Shown here: in pieces, positions 36,571-49,400 of the stretch
Layout: each line of letters begins with the position of its first letter
Numbering within the stretch: position 1 is the stretch's first letter
Origin: Apostichopus japonicus
Taxonomy: Eukaryota > Echinodermata > Holothuroidea > Aspidochirotida > Stichopodidae
Reading direction: 5' to 3'
DNA: 64,000 nucleotides
NCBI RefSeq assembly: GCF_037975245.1
Contig: NC_092563.1
Coordinates: 10,629,001 to 10,693,000 of the forward strand
Made by a program: the position numbers and the translations under genes
The notes under the pieces: model-generated
Database searches by the model: none
What the model saw: the letters and a program-made list of their open reading frames with translations, nothing else
Told to the model about the DNA's origin: nothing

Positions 36571-37488
36571 CGCGTAATTTTTTTCCTAGGAGGGTTAGGG
36601 GTAATTATCATATATAGGCGTATCCTAACCCTCGCGCATGCGTGTTACTCATAGACACGCGTTACTCATCGATAGCTGTAATACACGTGTGGGGGCCTGG
36701 GTTTACGTGGGCAGTATGTACGCTGTACAAAGCAATAGATCTCCGCTGTACAGTTTTACACGTAATGCACTTTGCTTTTTGGCCAAGGACTACCAAGTGA
36801 GAATTGAAGAAAATAAGTGATGGGACGCGGGTTAAAGAAATACAAATTAAAGCGCGATCAAATCGTCACCCTCAATATCATCACATAATTATTTTTCACT
36901 TGTACAATTAAAAAATGTTGCAAAGCAGATAAAGTACCGAATGACTGATAGTTCATAGAGCAGGCTTTAGTTTGTATGTAGGCCTACTATATTAGTATCA
37001 TGTACAGAATTTTAAAGTTTACCGTAACATTAATGTTTACCGTGAAGCTAGAAATACATGTAATGTAGGCTAGCAGGTTAACATTAACCAGGGAGTTGTA
37101 ATGGTTCCATAACAACTCCCTGCATTAACCAAACCATTAAATTAATGTCGGTCGCGCACATTGATGACGACAGATGATATCCGTACATTGTGTCTAAAAT
37201 CTAGGTGAGATGATTACTTATTTATATGCAATTGTATCGAGTAACTTTACCTCTAATCTAGGGCAAGATTTCAGCTGAAGATTGTCGCAAGGATTGTCAG
37301 TCGAACAGATCTCCAATGTTGCACGAACGCATATACGTATGCATGTGTGCAAAACGTGAATCGCGTCGCACACTGTATGTACGACTACTAGCTATAAACT
37401 TTTTACGAGTAACACGCATGCGTGAGGGTCTGGATACGCCTACATATGATAATTGCCCCTAACCCTCCTAGGAAAAAAAAATACGCAT
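36571..37488. mobile_element. Long-TIR element, about 918 bp, with arms of about 80 bp
   Basis: The left arm 36571-36650 includes TCCTAGGAGGGTTAGGGG, AATTATCATATATAGGCGTA and GCATGCGTGTTACTC. The right arm 37408-37488 is its complement at about 90% (contains CCCCTAACCCTCCTAGGA). There is no open frame for a transposase. The long arms and high similarity suggest a foldback or MITE-type element. No clear target duplication could be read. Confidence 0.8.
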
Positions 37489-38014
37489 CTCGTACCCGCC
37501 CAACGTTGGAGAGGATGTTTGGTTGATGCGATCTCTCCATCTGTAAAGATGACTATGAACGCAATGTAGTGGCCGAATACAACATGCAACATATACGGAG
37601 GATAAAATAGCAGCAATCACAACAATAACATATAACATCTTTTACAGATGGGAGGCTTGTTAAATTTGTTGTTGTTGTTGTTGTTGCAACGTACGTCTCA
37701 TTTATTTCCTGTAACATGAAACTATGTATGCATCTGCTTTAATGATTGATGTAATGAATAGTTGCCTATTGCATGTCGAATTGCCAAGATTTTAAGGGTT
37801 GACAAAATATAATATAGTACTTTCGGACATTTTGTACCAGGACATTGCGTATTGCCGGTCTGTTTGCTGTGAAGGGGGACACAATTTCAGCAGATAATGT
37901 CCGACCGGACTAAGTGTGCTGGTACAAAGTGTCTCCCGGACACTTTGTACAGGGGGACACTGTACTGTCACACTGGCGTTATGATTGTGTATGTGTGTGT
38001 GACTCCTTGCTTGT
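37489..38014. other. Gene-free stretch
   Basis: Holds a short (TTG)n run at 37668-37686. 'ggacattttgtaccaggaca' (37828) and 'gtacaaagtgtctcccggac' (37922) are related in opposite orientations, so a small TIR element may span about 37820-37970. No exon. Confidence 0.4.
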
Positions 38015-38535
38015 TAACACGATATCTTAAGAAGTTGGACCAATCTCATATTTGGTGAGTAGGTGTACCACATTGAGTAGGATGAAGCCTATTGTTTTTG
38101 GTGGATGTCAAAGGCCATTAAGGGTTACCAGGGGTCAAATTGTGAAAACTCTGCCAACACGATATATCAAGAAGTGAAGCCTGGACCAATCTCATATTTC
38201 GTGTGTAGGAGTAACACATTTAGGAGTAAACACATATTACTTGTAGAGGAGGTATCTCAAGACGGGAAGCTTGGATCAATCTCGTATTTCGCGTGAAAGA
38301 ATGCCACAAAATGTTAAATAAAAGAAGCCTATTATATTTGGTGGAGGTCAAAGTCCATTTGGGGTCAAAAAGTGATCACCTTGTCAATACGATATCTCAA
38401 GATGGGAAGCTTGAACCAATCTCATATTTAGCATGTACTTGTGACACGTTCAGTTCAAGACACCTATCGTTTTTGTGGAGGTCAAAGGTCATTTGGAGTC
38501 ACCAGAGGCCAAATTGTGGAAACCGTGATTTATAA
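38015..38535. repeat. Tandem DR1-bearing repeat, copy 3 (opposite orientation)
   Basis: Three to four units of about 140 bp, related by reverse complement to 13190-13590 and 26796-27135 (words 'accaatctcatattt', 'gatatctcaag', 'ggtggaggtcaaag'). DR1 motifs: AGGTCAAAGTCCA at 38345-38357 and AGGTCAAAGGTCA at 38479-38491, the second a perfect direct repeat of AGGTCA with a one-base spacer. Confidence 0.85.
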
Positions 38536-39485
38536 CGTACCGTATCTCCCACCGACCAGCCAATGAAATAACATGTGCGTTACGTCGCCTCATAAGTAAA
38601 GGAGGCTGATGGCAATTGGATATTAGCTAATGGGCATCCGTATAATCAAATAAATTCTCGCGAACAAAGTTCCGTAAGCCTCATCGTATCGCTACGCAGG
38701 CACTTTTGCTACATATATTGCGTGCAAAAAGGTGTACTCTTTGTACATACAGCGGTGCTATTGGAAGTTTTCCATCGTATTTCGCAATTGTCGAGATTCA
38801 GTGCCAAATAGAAACTTCAGGATTGAATGTAGTTACGTTGGGGAAATGACCTGGCGCTGTTTAAAACTTAACTGTCGCCTAGTTATAAGTTTGACTATCA
38901 CCAATCTCAGTCAATGCGAATTAATTGTGTAAAATGTCTTAGTTTTGCTATGAGTTCACAAGCTGTGTCTAGATTGGCGGTTGATATCATGTTGTGCAGT
39001 CTCTTCCACCGATTTCAGCATAGCTAGGCCTTAACTTAAGTAGCGTTCGACTTTTCGTCACGTTTATGAGACAAAATCGAACAAAACTTTCTAGACCTAT
39101 GAGCAATTGTATGTAGTCTACGCCAGCAACGGTGGGGTAAAAATTGGTTGGATGACACAACGTCAAGAATACCAGTCAGCATACCAATACACTTAATATG
39201 TCAAAACATCTCCTAAATTATTTTTCTACTGGCCATCGTAATTCGCAAAATATACAAAAGAGACAAGTTTGCTGCAAGATTTTTTTTGGAAGATAGATGC
39301 TCTTTTAACCTCAGATTTTCATTGCGTAAAATGTTGCTTGGATTTAAGCAGTGTAATGATGTAATAATGATATTTTTTTCGCGCACCAATCTGCAGCTAT
39401 AAGACAAGATAAATAGTTGGAAAAATATACGAAGTCGCGCTAATCGAGTAGCGGTTCAAAGTACTGTAGCAGTGAGGTACTGTAT
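38536..39485. other. Gene-free stretch
   Basis: No supported exon, repeat or RNA gene seen. Short open frames at 38732-38932 (plus) and 39213-39407 (minus) lack splice partners and known motifs. Confidence 0.4.
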
Positions 39486-39602
39486 AGGCTTAGGACTCGC
39501 GCACACCTAGCTACTGTATAGCATATGCCTAGTACTAGAGGAGCCCTAATGTAACAGTAGCCAAGCTATCTTCGTCACACCTATAGCTACTGCAGGGAGG
39601 TA

Positions 39603-39910
39603 GCCAGAAATTTGAAGAGGGGGGGGGGAGTAACATTTCATAAGGGCACTTCTCACAAAGGGAGCATTGTTACACTTTAACAGCGCCATGTTGCAAAGAA
39701 ATTTTTTTGCCCAAAAATGCCTCCCACGGTGTAGGAAATAAACAATAATAAGAGTATGTATTACGTAGCAGACGCACTTTCAGAAAGATTGCGAAGGGTC
39801 GCTTAGCTTCCTTCAACCTGAAAAGAGGGCTTTAATGATATTTCCTGCTTTTATTTAAATTTTATTTTTTCGGGGTACGATCGCTCCCATTGCTTCCCGT
39901 GGCTACGTCT
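39603..39910. mobile_element. Short hAT-like insertion, about 308 bp, inside a dispersed repeat
   Basis: Starts CAGGGAGGTAGCCAG with a G-run just inside; the right end has CCCGTGGCTACGTC. It interrupts a copy of the repeat at 39486-39590 and 6836-6931: 'ctatagctactg' precedes it and 'ctactgtatag' follows. CTACTG is therefore duplicated, and in the 8-bp frame 6 of 8 positions match. The exact right border is uncertain by a few bases. Confidence 0.6.
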
Positions 39911-40175
39911 TCTACTGTATAGTATATGCCTAGCATATACTAGTGGAGCCCTAATCTCATGTTGCATGTGAGGTCAAATTCTGGACAGAATTTTACATGA
40001 TATCTAACGATGGGAATCGTTGATACAACTCATACTTGGTGTGTGGATGCATCACATCGAGTACTAGACCCCTTTTGTTTTTGGTGGTGTGTATTGCCAC
40101 GTACAGTAGACTGACCTGTCCAAGTTACCATGCCATGTAAGTTTACATCAACATAGTGGTTCGGGCCATTGATAT

Positions 40176-40288
40176 AGTAACATCTATTTCTACGCTACGC
40201 GCCACAGGTTGGCGCGTAGCGTAATGGAGAAAATTTTGAAAAAATGCCTCCCAGATTGCAGGAAATGGCACTTCCCGAGCTTGAAAAC
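40176..40288 (+). repeat. Hairpin module copy with a perfect 14-bp stem
   Basis: The arms TACGCTACGCGCCA (40191-40204) and TGGCGCGTAGCGTA (40210-40223) enclose a 5-base loop. They are followed by 'gagaaaattttgaaaaaatg', 'cctcccagattgcaggaaat' and 'ggcacttcccgagcttgaaa'. It is the longest stem of the seven module copies in the window. Confidence 0.85.
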
Positions 40289-40683
40289 AAGACCCCTGCC
40301 ATGCCAGAGTAGTCACATTTAGCCTACTTGCCGTCGTCATTATTGAAAAATATACCTCCCAGATGCGTTCTCCCTTGTCTGTTTTTGTACCCGATTAATC
40401 TTCTGAAACACATTTTTTAAGTATGTTTCATTTTGGTTCTTTATTTTTTGCCATTTTTTTCTTCTTAGTCCTACTTTTTTTTTTTTTGCGCCGTGAATAT
40501 TGGTCCGGCTTTCGCCGGACCTGCCCCGACGCCCCTGTAATAGGCCTAGCCAAAAAGGTTCGGTATCATTCACAATGATGAGGAAAAGGACCCCCTTTAG
40601 GAAACGTACAAGTTTATGCCGTTTCCGTACAATTCGGTAGGAAATGGAGGACGTCTTTTGCACGGTATGACGCACTTCTCTCA

Positions 40684-41079
40684 TATTATGAATAACGAAC
40701 CTTTTTTTCTCATTATGAATAACGGACCCTTCGCTCCATTATGAATATCGGATCTTTCTTCCTATTATGAATAATGAACCTTTTTGTCTATTAAATTACG
40801 AACCCCTTGTTCTATTATGAATATCGAACCCTTTGTTCTATTATGAATAACGAACCTATTTGTAAATTATGATATCGAACCGTTTTGCCCATTATGAATA
40901 TCGAACCTTTGTTTCCATTATGAATACCGGACCTTATGAATTATGATCCCTTTTTATTAAGAATAACGAACCTTTATTTCCATTATTAATAGCGAACCTT
41001 TTTATCGAAAAAATGCACGTTATGAATAACGAACCTTATGAACAATGACCCTTATGAATAGCGGACCTTATGAATATCG
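40684..41079. repeat. Minisatellite of about 27 bp (ATTATGAATAACGAACC)
   Basis: About 14 degenerate units built on 'attatgaatancgnacctttttgt'. Unit length varies between about 13 and 28 bp, and the last units are shortened. 'Aacgaacc' and 'tatcggacc' variants alternate. Confidence 0.9.
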
Positions 41080-43438
41080 GGTAGACCCCATCTGCCCAAG
41101 TTCCTATAACTTGTGTTCAAAAGAAAGTATTGATGTTGTAGATCTGTCATATGGAGACCTGAACAACAGTCATAGTGGCGAGTGAATGTTTATATTGTAA
41201 CTACTATTTCTGGTTTACAAACAAAAGTCTAGTGCAATGAAGCCATCGAAACCTTAATGCATTTCGTATTCTGGTTATCCATGTAGGGTCATATACGACA
41301 TTGAAACTTATCTAGATAAAAACGATGTCATTCATTCCAAAGGTACGAAACTAGAATTTATTGGCCAAAATTGTTAAGCATTAGTGTTTGTTCCAACGTC
41401 CCTGGTTCCGAAGCATCTCAGTGTTTATTTTTGACGGTAACCTGAGTCAATTGTTTGATACGTTTGAACCGTCTTGTAGCATAATCAGTCAAATTATCTT
41501 TCGTATAGTTTAAAGGGTGTGAAGACTCGCCCAAAAAGAAACGTATAATGCCGGTAATCTGACCTAGTTTCGAATGAGGTGTAACAGAAATGTTAGACAC
41601 CACCATCGATCCCAGAAAATACACACACAGCTTGCTACCGTCGGTAATTGGACACTAGTGTCAGTCAGTACATACAGCTGTGGTCAATACCCACAGCACA
41701 GTGTACAAACGATACAGCGATGGACATCTCAGGTCCAGCTAAAGATAACAAGGTATCAAATTTCATTACTGTCTGCATTTTGTAGCGACAAGAGAAAAAC
41801 TTCACTTGCAAGCAACGTATGTTGGGGCGAGTCTTCAATGCCTTTAAAGGATATTAACATTTCCATAGACGAATATCAATACTGTCAGAGAGTGTGGCAA
41901 GATCGTGGTATTACAGCATTTAGAGATGTGTTAGTCTGATACAACAACAGAGATGTAATAGATCATATCTTTCATGTAAGAAAAATAACCGTCGTAATAA
42001 TTGTGGAGGGGGAGGGCGTGGTACATAGATAACAACAAGGAGATCGATGTAGCAGTTCAGCAACTGTTTCGAAAGGTAAAATAAGCCTATGGTTTTTGTC
42101 AGTGTTCTTGTGCGTTTTTGTGAGCACACATCACTTGTGTGGAGTTTTAACGTTGGTTGTGTTTGTTGAGATATCGTGTTTACAAGCTGTTTTCGACGAT
42201 TTCCCATTAAGCCCCACCCAACCATAAATATTAATGAGGTGAAATTGTTATTGCCAAAAACTGGTAGAAACTATGTAGTTACATACCAAGTATAAACTAA
42301 ACCGAATATGTGGTTGCAGAGATATTGACATTTTAATCAAATTATGGTAAGCCAGCCTATTCATTCATGTTCATGAGATGGGAACTAACAACAATAGCGC
42401 ATGTCTACTCATCACAGGGCATGTACATACCAAGTATCACATCACTTGAGCTGTTTTTCGACGATTTAACATTAAGCCCACCCACTAATGAATATGAACA
42501 CGGTAAAATTTGTTGCTTCAAGTGTTTAGGTCAAAGGTCTATCGAGTTCAACATCAAATTGGTCTAAATTGTGAGAAAAAGTGTTGCAAACTCCTACACC
42601 TTGAGTCGATCAGGTTCAAACTTGGTGGGAAGATGCAAGACCATGTAAACTTGGGTCTGTGTGATTGATCACTTCAGAGGTCAAAGATCAAGAACTTAAA
42701 ACTTGGCTTTGAGCCATTTTCCTTACATGTAGATCGCCTTTCCCTTCACCACAAGGGGCAATATTTGTACATACTGTCAAGAAAGAGAACATTTCAAAGG
42801 TTTTCGAGTAAACACTCTTCCTCCATTACATTGATGGTTCTGCGATTAAAAAATTATTAAAAGGGGATCCAGGCACCACCCTGGATCTGTCTCTGCCTTG
42901 CGGCCTTCAGGTTTACATATTGAAATGCAGGAGGGCTGGATTTAGGTTTTCCACTTCATGTATTTGATTCTTTTTCTGGCTGAATAAAACAAAACCAAAC
43001 AACTTAACACAGCAAGTTTCTTTAGCACCCAGAATACTTTTCCTCATTAAATAACAGCAAACAGTCTCTTGAAAGTGCAATTAAAATACTCTAACTTCTT
43101 CCAGTGAGAGATACCAGGACATCAAAGCTTATGTTTCTTCCACAAAAGGCATTAAGACAAAGCCAAACTTTGTTTGTGGCATTATTTGGGTAGCGGAAAT
43201 ATCTCATATTATCAAACATTAGAAGAAAAACAAGGTTCACTTTGGAAAAAAATGGATCCATGATCAATGCAAACTGAGAATCCTTTTAACCTTGTTACAC
43301 AAAGCCATCATCAGATGAATTAACATCTTCAATTTAAAGCATAGTCGGACTAAGGCTACTGGAAGAAATCTTGACTGGAGTAAACATCAAGCCTGTTCTT
43401 CTTTGAAACCTGACAGTTTCCAAGAAACTAGCACTACA
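41080..43438. other. Gene-free stretch, partly DR1-family repeat
   Basis: 41574-41939 is open on the plus strand, but I recognise no family and no splice partner. From about 42110 to 42720 the sequence is related to the dispersed repeat family: 'atattaatgaggtgaaattg' at 42227 has a diverged relative at 43871. It holds AGGTCAAAGGTCT at 42528-42540, one base from a perfect DR1. The 3' UTR of HAUS4 should occupy part of 43000-43438. Confidence 0.45.
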
Positions 43439-46400
43439 TCAAACTCGCCAGTCTTCTGTTTCTTCTGTCAAAGACTGTTTCAGTTCCTTCAGAGCCCACC
43501 GCTTGCTTGTCAAAGCATTCTGAAGTTGCTCAAACTCCTGTACAATTTCTCCAAATCCCATTCCAGTGGAACGATATGCTTGGAGAGCCTGATCTAATCG
43601 GAACTGTTCAGATTCTTTCTCCTGAATATTATACTTTAAGTGCTCCCTAAAGAAGAAAAGACAAGAACACGTTTAAATAGTGGTTACGATGCCTAACCAT
43701 ATTCAAAGTTTGGTAAGCCATACATGTTAAGATTCATGACCTTGTGCACACCAAATTAAAGAGGATTATCTATTGACTTATTCGGCAACATAGAAAAAGA
43801 AGGTACCAGGAATCAGTTATCATGCTGACAAAGTCTATTTAGGGACATAGTATAGAAACAGATACAAGCATGAATATTAATGAAGTCAAATGTATCTCGT
43901 ATCAATAGACTTACATTTGCATTATCTGAGTACATGTATAAAGCTAATTATAGAGATATCTAGTTGGAACATGGATGCAGAGATATTCAATTTTAATAAA
44001 ATTATGGTACATGGCTGTACATAAACTTTTAAAACAACGTGGTCAGGAAAGTAGTTTCAGAATTTACTTGCCCTGATAATTTTTTACTTGCCCTGAAATC
44101 AATTTCAATAAGGTTCAATAAGTATACACTTCATTCAAACTTGACTCTTGCAGTTATTGTGTTTACAATGTTTTCAGACTTTGACCTCGGTTGACCTTAA
44201 ATGATTTTGATCCTACCGATTATGATAGCTTTCTTGCACGGACTAAGGTAGATTTACATCCAAGTTATACTTCTGTAGTTATTGTACTTAGGTTTTCAGA
44301 CTGACTTATGTTAATTACCTTTGACTCCATCTGTTTTCAAAAGAGTTTTTGCACTCATCAGGGAGATTTGCAAATCTAGTATGAAGTTCAATCGAGCTGT
44401 ACTTTTTAGGTATGATGTTTATAAAACTTTCAGAATTTGACCCTTGTTGAACTAAATGGCATTAAACCTACACCAATTTCAATAGGGTTCTTTTATGATC
44501 ACCAAGGGAGATAGATGTCCCTATTATGAAGTAAGACCATCTTGCACTTTTTGAGTTTTGGTATTTACTAGCCAAGGACATAACATACATATACACACAC
44601 TCACCATCCCACAGATACCTTTTGCCTCATGCAAGGAATAAAACAAATATCAAAGTTTCGATCATTGGTGACTTCACATGATCACCAAGCTGTTTACACT
44701 CACATAGATGAGACAACATACCAAGTGTGAAGTTCAAGCAAGTTTAGTTTTCTAAAGTTTTGAGCCATTGCTCCATGGTATTAACACTGCAACCTCTGTT
44801 TGACATATGACTACCATCTAGATGGAACTAAATAATTCCAAGGAAATTGATTCAGGCTTTACACTGAGTTACAAGTTTACATGTTTCCAGACTTCTGGTG
44901 ACCTTTGACTTCTATGAAAAGCAACACCATCTTGTACTCAGTACAAGCTGGATCAAGTATGTACTGTATTTTAACATACAATCAAGTACTTGAATTACCA
45001 TGTAAACAACCCAAGGCAGTACGCAAACACAACCACACACCACAGGTTCTGCATGCCTTCAGCAAGGAATCCAAGACACAGAAACTGCATTCTCCTAATG
45101 CATATGATATGTTGTACTATCAGGTGTTTGTCAATGCTAAGAGCTGCCAAAGGGAACCTACTGTAAGTTGCAGAACAAACATATGGAAGGAGCCATATTT
45201 TACAAACAGATGGAAGCAACCATATTTTACAAACAGATGGAAGCAACCATATTTTACAAACAGATGGAAGCAACCATATTTTACAAACAGATGGAAGCAA
45301 CCATATTTTTAACAGCTTTTTACTTTTACAGAGAGGGGAATGAGGAGGGGTTGTTGGAAGGAATGAATGCCAATAAAATCATAAGTAGGAGATTCATAAT
45401 TTCTTGTGAAACACATTATCAGGTTGCAAAGTGTTTGACATGCAATAGACTTCACGCACTCACCCATTTTGAACGGGTGCATGAAGATACTTTGACCAAA
45501 TGCTTTTAAGCATGTACAGTAAACAACTGTATTAAACTGGAGTGACTTTCTCACGCTGCTGTACATAACAGTTACAAATGTATTATTCTATAATGTTAAT
45601 GTCTTTGGTGTTGTATGACTATTGTAAGTCTTTTTCTATGCTGTGATCCTTCCATGTTTGATTTAGTTAGGATATAGACCAACTAACACAGCAACGTTAT
45701 TAAAGTAAAATTGATGATTCGTTCAGTGCACACTTTCATTTCTTTGTTGGGGAATAATCAATTTTAAGTCTTACCTTATTTGCTCTAGGGCAGTCACAGC
45801 TTCTGGTCTGTACATGTCACACATGACTCTGCTTCTAAACACCCTGCATAACAATTAGAAAGAATGTTTATTGCACATTATCTCACATCCCACTAGTAAC
45901 TATGTTTTATCTCACAAGATATACTATTTGTAGGCTCACAAACACATCACCTTTTAATGATAGCTTGGGAGATAAATTTAACCAACCATGATGACAGAGA
46001 ACCCTCCAGCGAGTGAAAACTAATGTTCCAGAAGAAGTAATGAAAGTTTCTTATGGAGAAACCCTGTATCACATTCTGTATTACTAACTTACCTTCATGC
46101 TTTGATACAGTAGCACAATGACTAAACCTGGCAGCATTGTTACGAACTCAGTTATCAGATAATGATAAAGTATTGTTTATACTGTGTTATTGAGGGTTTT
46201 CTAGATCAACAGTCTTGCAACATATGAGTTGCAACCAATGCCAATCATTTTGGTTGGGACTAGCATAAAATGGTTGCAGAGCACTTTTCTAGATTGTGAA
46301 GGCTTCAGCATCCCATGGGAAGGGTAGCTGACTTATATTTGAAAGACAATGAATATGCCTGTAAATGACATAAGTTGAAAATGAAAAGCATTAACTCTCA

Positions 46401-49400
46401 AGTACACAGTGAATCTAAATCTATACAGGGCATTGTTCTCCATCTCTAACACCTTTCTGTTTAGACACTGAGGTTGCTAACTTTTCAACAGGAGTGGGTA
46501 CGGAAACTTCATAACACATGCTTGACATGTCAAGGGTAATTTCATAGTACCCAATAAATGATTACAATTTGACAATTAATAATACATGAAACATTCTCTG
46601 CTCAACAAACCATAGAACTCACTTTTTATGAACTAATGTGAATCTGCACAGATTTTGTTAACTCAGAGCAAACTTATAACCAGAATATCAATTGGCTTAG
46701 TGATTCCTTGCCACATTTTACATGAGAACATTCAACAGAAACATGCACACAAGATTGATAAATGTTTACCATTATGTAATCCAAATGATATGCAAGGTAC
46801 TTGCATTAATGTTGACCAACATTTCAACAATCAAGTTCATTTATACTTTTACTTTAGCCATTTGTGTGGTTCCAAGGTTTTCTGACTTGACTTTTGCTGA
46901 CCTCAAATGACATTTGACCTTTACAGAAAGAAAGCAATTTGATTCTTGTACTCACTAATATGGATATTAATACCACAATTATGCAATCTTCTTCTGTTTT
47001 ATTCTAACATATTACTTTAAGGTATCAGATTAACAAGATTTTGACCTCTGTTGACCTCACCTTGGACATTCACCATTGTCAGTAAGGTTTGAGTTTTAAA
47101 GGGTTCTTGGTGATTTGCTGATATTTTATCATACTTGCATGTATATACCTAACCTTGCAATTTTGTCCTATATAAAAGCCCATTGTAAATGGACATGTGT
47201 AGTTTACAGCAATAGCCTATTTTGCACATATGCACAGGGCTCCTATTTTTCTGTGAGATTCTTGCACAGGTTATTGGTTTGAGATATCCCAAACAGCAAG
47301 TTGGCAAGTGCCCCTCAGTCATACCTGATTTTGAGATGCATGGCATGGCATCTAGTACTCAGCCAGTCAGTTGTAACACTGTCCTTCTCAGTTTGGAGTC
47401 GCAGCCTGTGTTTGGTTATTAATTGTTCCAAGATGGATAGGGCTTCAGTCAATGCCTTTCAACGGTGAAGAAAATGGATCATATCAATAGTAAAGAACAA
47501 CATGCAGAGTAGGAATAAGACCAACTTTGAATAAATGTCTAGTGAAAAACACAAAATGAAGCTTGATCAGCAAAAACTGTCTAACAGCCATTTATAGAAC
47601 ATCAGTAAATAGTAGAATATAGACACATGTATTTACCATTGATAGCAGAATTATACCAACTGCTTTAGATACTAATTCTGACTGTGGTACTCACTCCACC
47701 ACAACTAGCGAACAAATAGTTATCAAACATATTGTTTCGTCTTAAATTGCCTTGAAAAGTCTTAGGAAATGACATTAAGAGGGAACTCACATAGCATAAT
47801 TGCCAAAACTGTTTTTTAATGATGGCTTTGTCAAGTCGACTCTTTTCTCTCTCATCTTCCAATTGTGTGCATGCTTGCTTGAGGATATCTGGAAGGCGTG
47901 TGGCTTTGGCAAAAGCTAACTGTTCACTACCACCTGTTAAATCAACCAAGATATTGTTCTTGTAACAAGTACATTATTCAAACTTATCAATTTTTGGAAG
48001 TGAGATGTGAAGCGCTAACATAAATGTAAAAGACCTTTAAACCCTGATTTGTTGGTTGGGTTCCTTTCTCACCAAACATGCTTCCCTGTCCTGTTTGGGT
48101 CTGTTTGGGTCTCCAAACAAACAATAAGTTAATACAGTTTCAAAAGTTTCTGCACAAGTCATGTTATATGACACACGGAACAGACCAGAACGGAAAATAT
48201 ATTCTACATTTATGGTGATTACTATGGGCGGCTATTTGGGCAAAAAAACAACGATGACACAGATAAACAAGAAAGAAAATTGTAAAAGAAGAAATATGCA
48301 AAATGAAACAAACATATGTGATTTGTGAAAAAATGCACTTACAAATAAAAATAAATATAAAAAGACAATCATGTAGCGAAACATATCAAACACATGCAAC
48401 CAAAGGATAAACAAGGAGCACCGGGAATACAAAATTGATCCACTTGTCAGAACAAAAGATCAATCGCCACCATCAAAAGAATATGTATTGTAAGCATATG
48501 AACATTCGCACAATATCAAAATGAACGCTCCCACGCAGAACTAACAAGTGCTCAGAACAAAAAGAACACGCATCACCACAAAAACGAAGATGTAACATAA
48601 TCAAAGGACATTGGCACGAAATCGAAACGAACGTTCACACCAAAAAAAAACTTCTATGAACTTAAAGGGACAGATGCCACTGTTTTGGTACCTTGACCGT
48701 GTTATATTACGAAATTTAGTTACTACATCTTGTATGCACGACACTTCTCTCCAACCATGCTGCACCGTGCTTCACAAAGTCAGTGAACTGTGTGGGCTAA
48801 TCGTTCTGTTGTCTTTGTGCCCACTAGGGAATTTTTAACCGAGCAGACAAGGCTGTTCATTTTGATTCTGTACAAATGTTCATTTTGATTTATGATGAGA
48901 AATTTCAATCGTGGGGGTGAACCTTCATTTAGTTCGTGCAGTCATGTCGTTTATCTACATTCTTATTATTGTTCCTTTTCATCTTTGTTTCATTGTTCTA
49001 TTTTCCCCAAATGGCCGCCCATAGATTACTAATTGTGTATGAAAGATTACAGTACTTATACACCCATCAACTGAACATGCAAGGCTGCTATCTCACCCTT
49101 GAAAGTCATAAAAAATTCCCTGACATCACAGGGTGAAGGAAATAGAAACACTAGTTTCTCGCAAATTCTCTATCAGCAGCACTTGTAGTTTAGCTACCTT
49201 AGGCAATAATTTTGCAACATATGATGTAGTATAGTTAGCAAATTTGTACTTCTATCATCCTATGTGGAGTAGCAATAGAACAGGCCCATCCTTAATGGGG
49301 ATTTCTTCTTCCTCCAGAGTTTCTTTTTCCAAATAAAATGAACTGGAATGAACCACTACCCATATGTGGTAACAAGTCGTCTATTGGATTTTAGTTGAAC

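Noticed and set aside
41574-41939. 121-codon plus-strand frame
   Set aside because: Composition and flanks give no splice partners or recognisable motif; a chance open frame is as likely.
44905-45509. Repetitive open frames with WKQPYFTNR-type repeats on the plus strand and LLPSVCKIW repeats on the minus strand
   Set aside because: They follow only from a 27-bp tandem repeat whose length is a multiple of three; they lie in a HAUS4 intron and have no other protein-like features.
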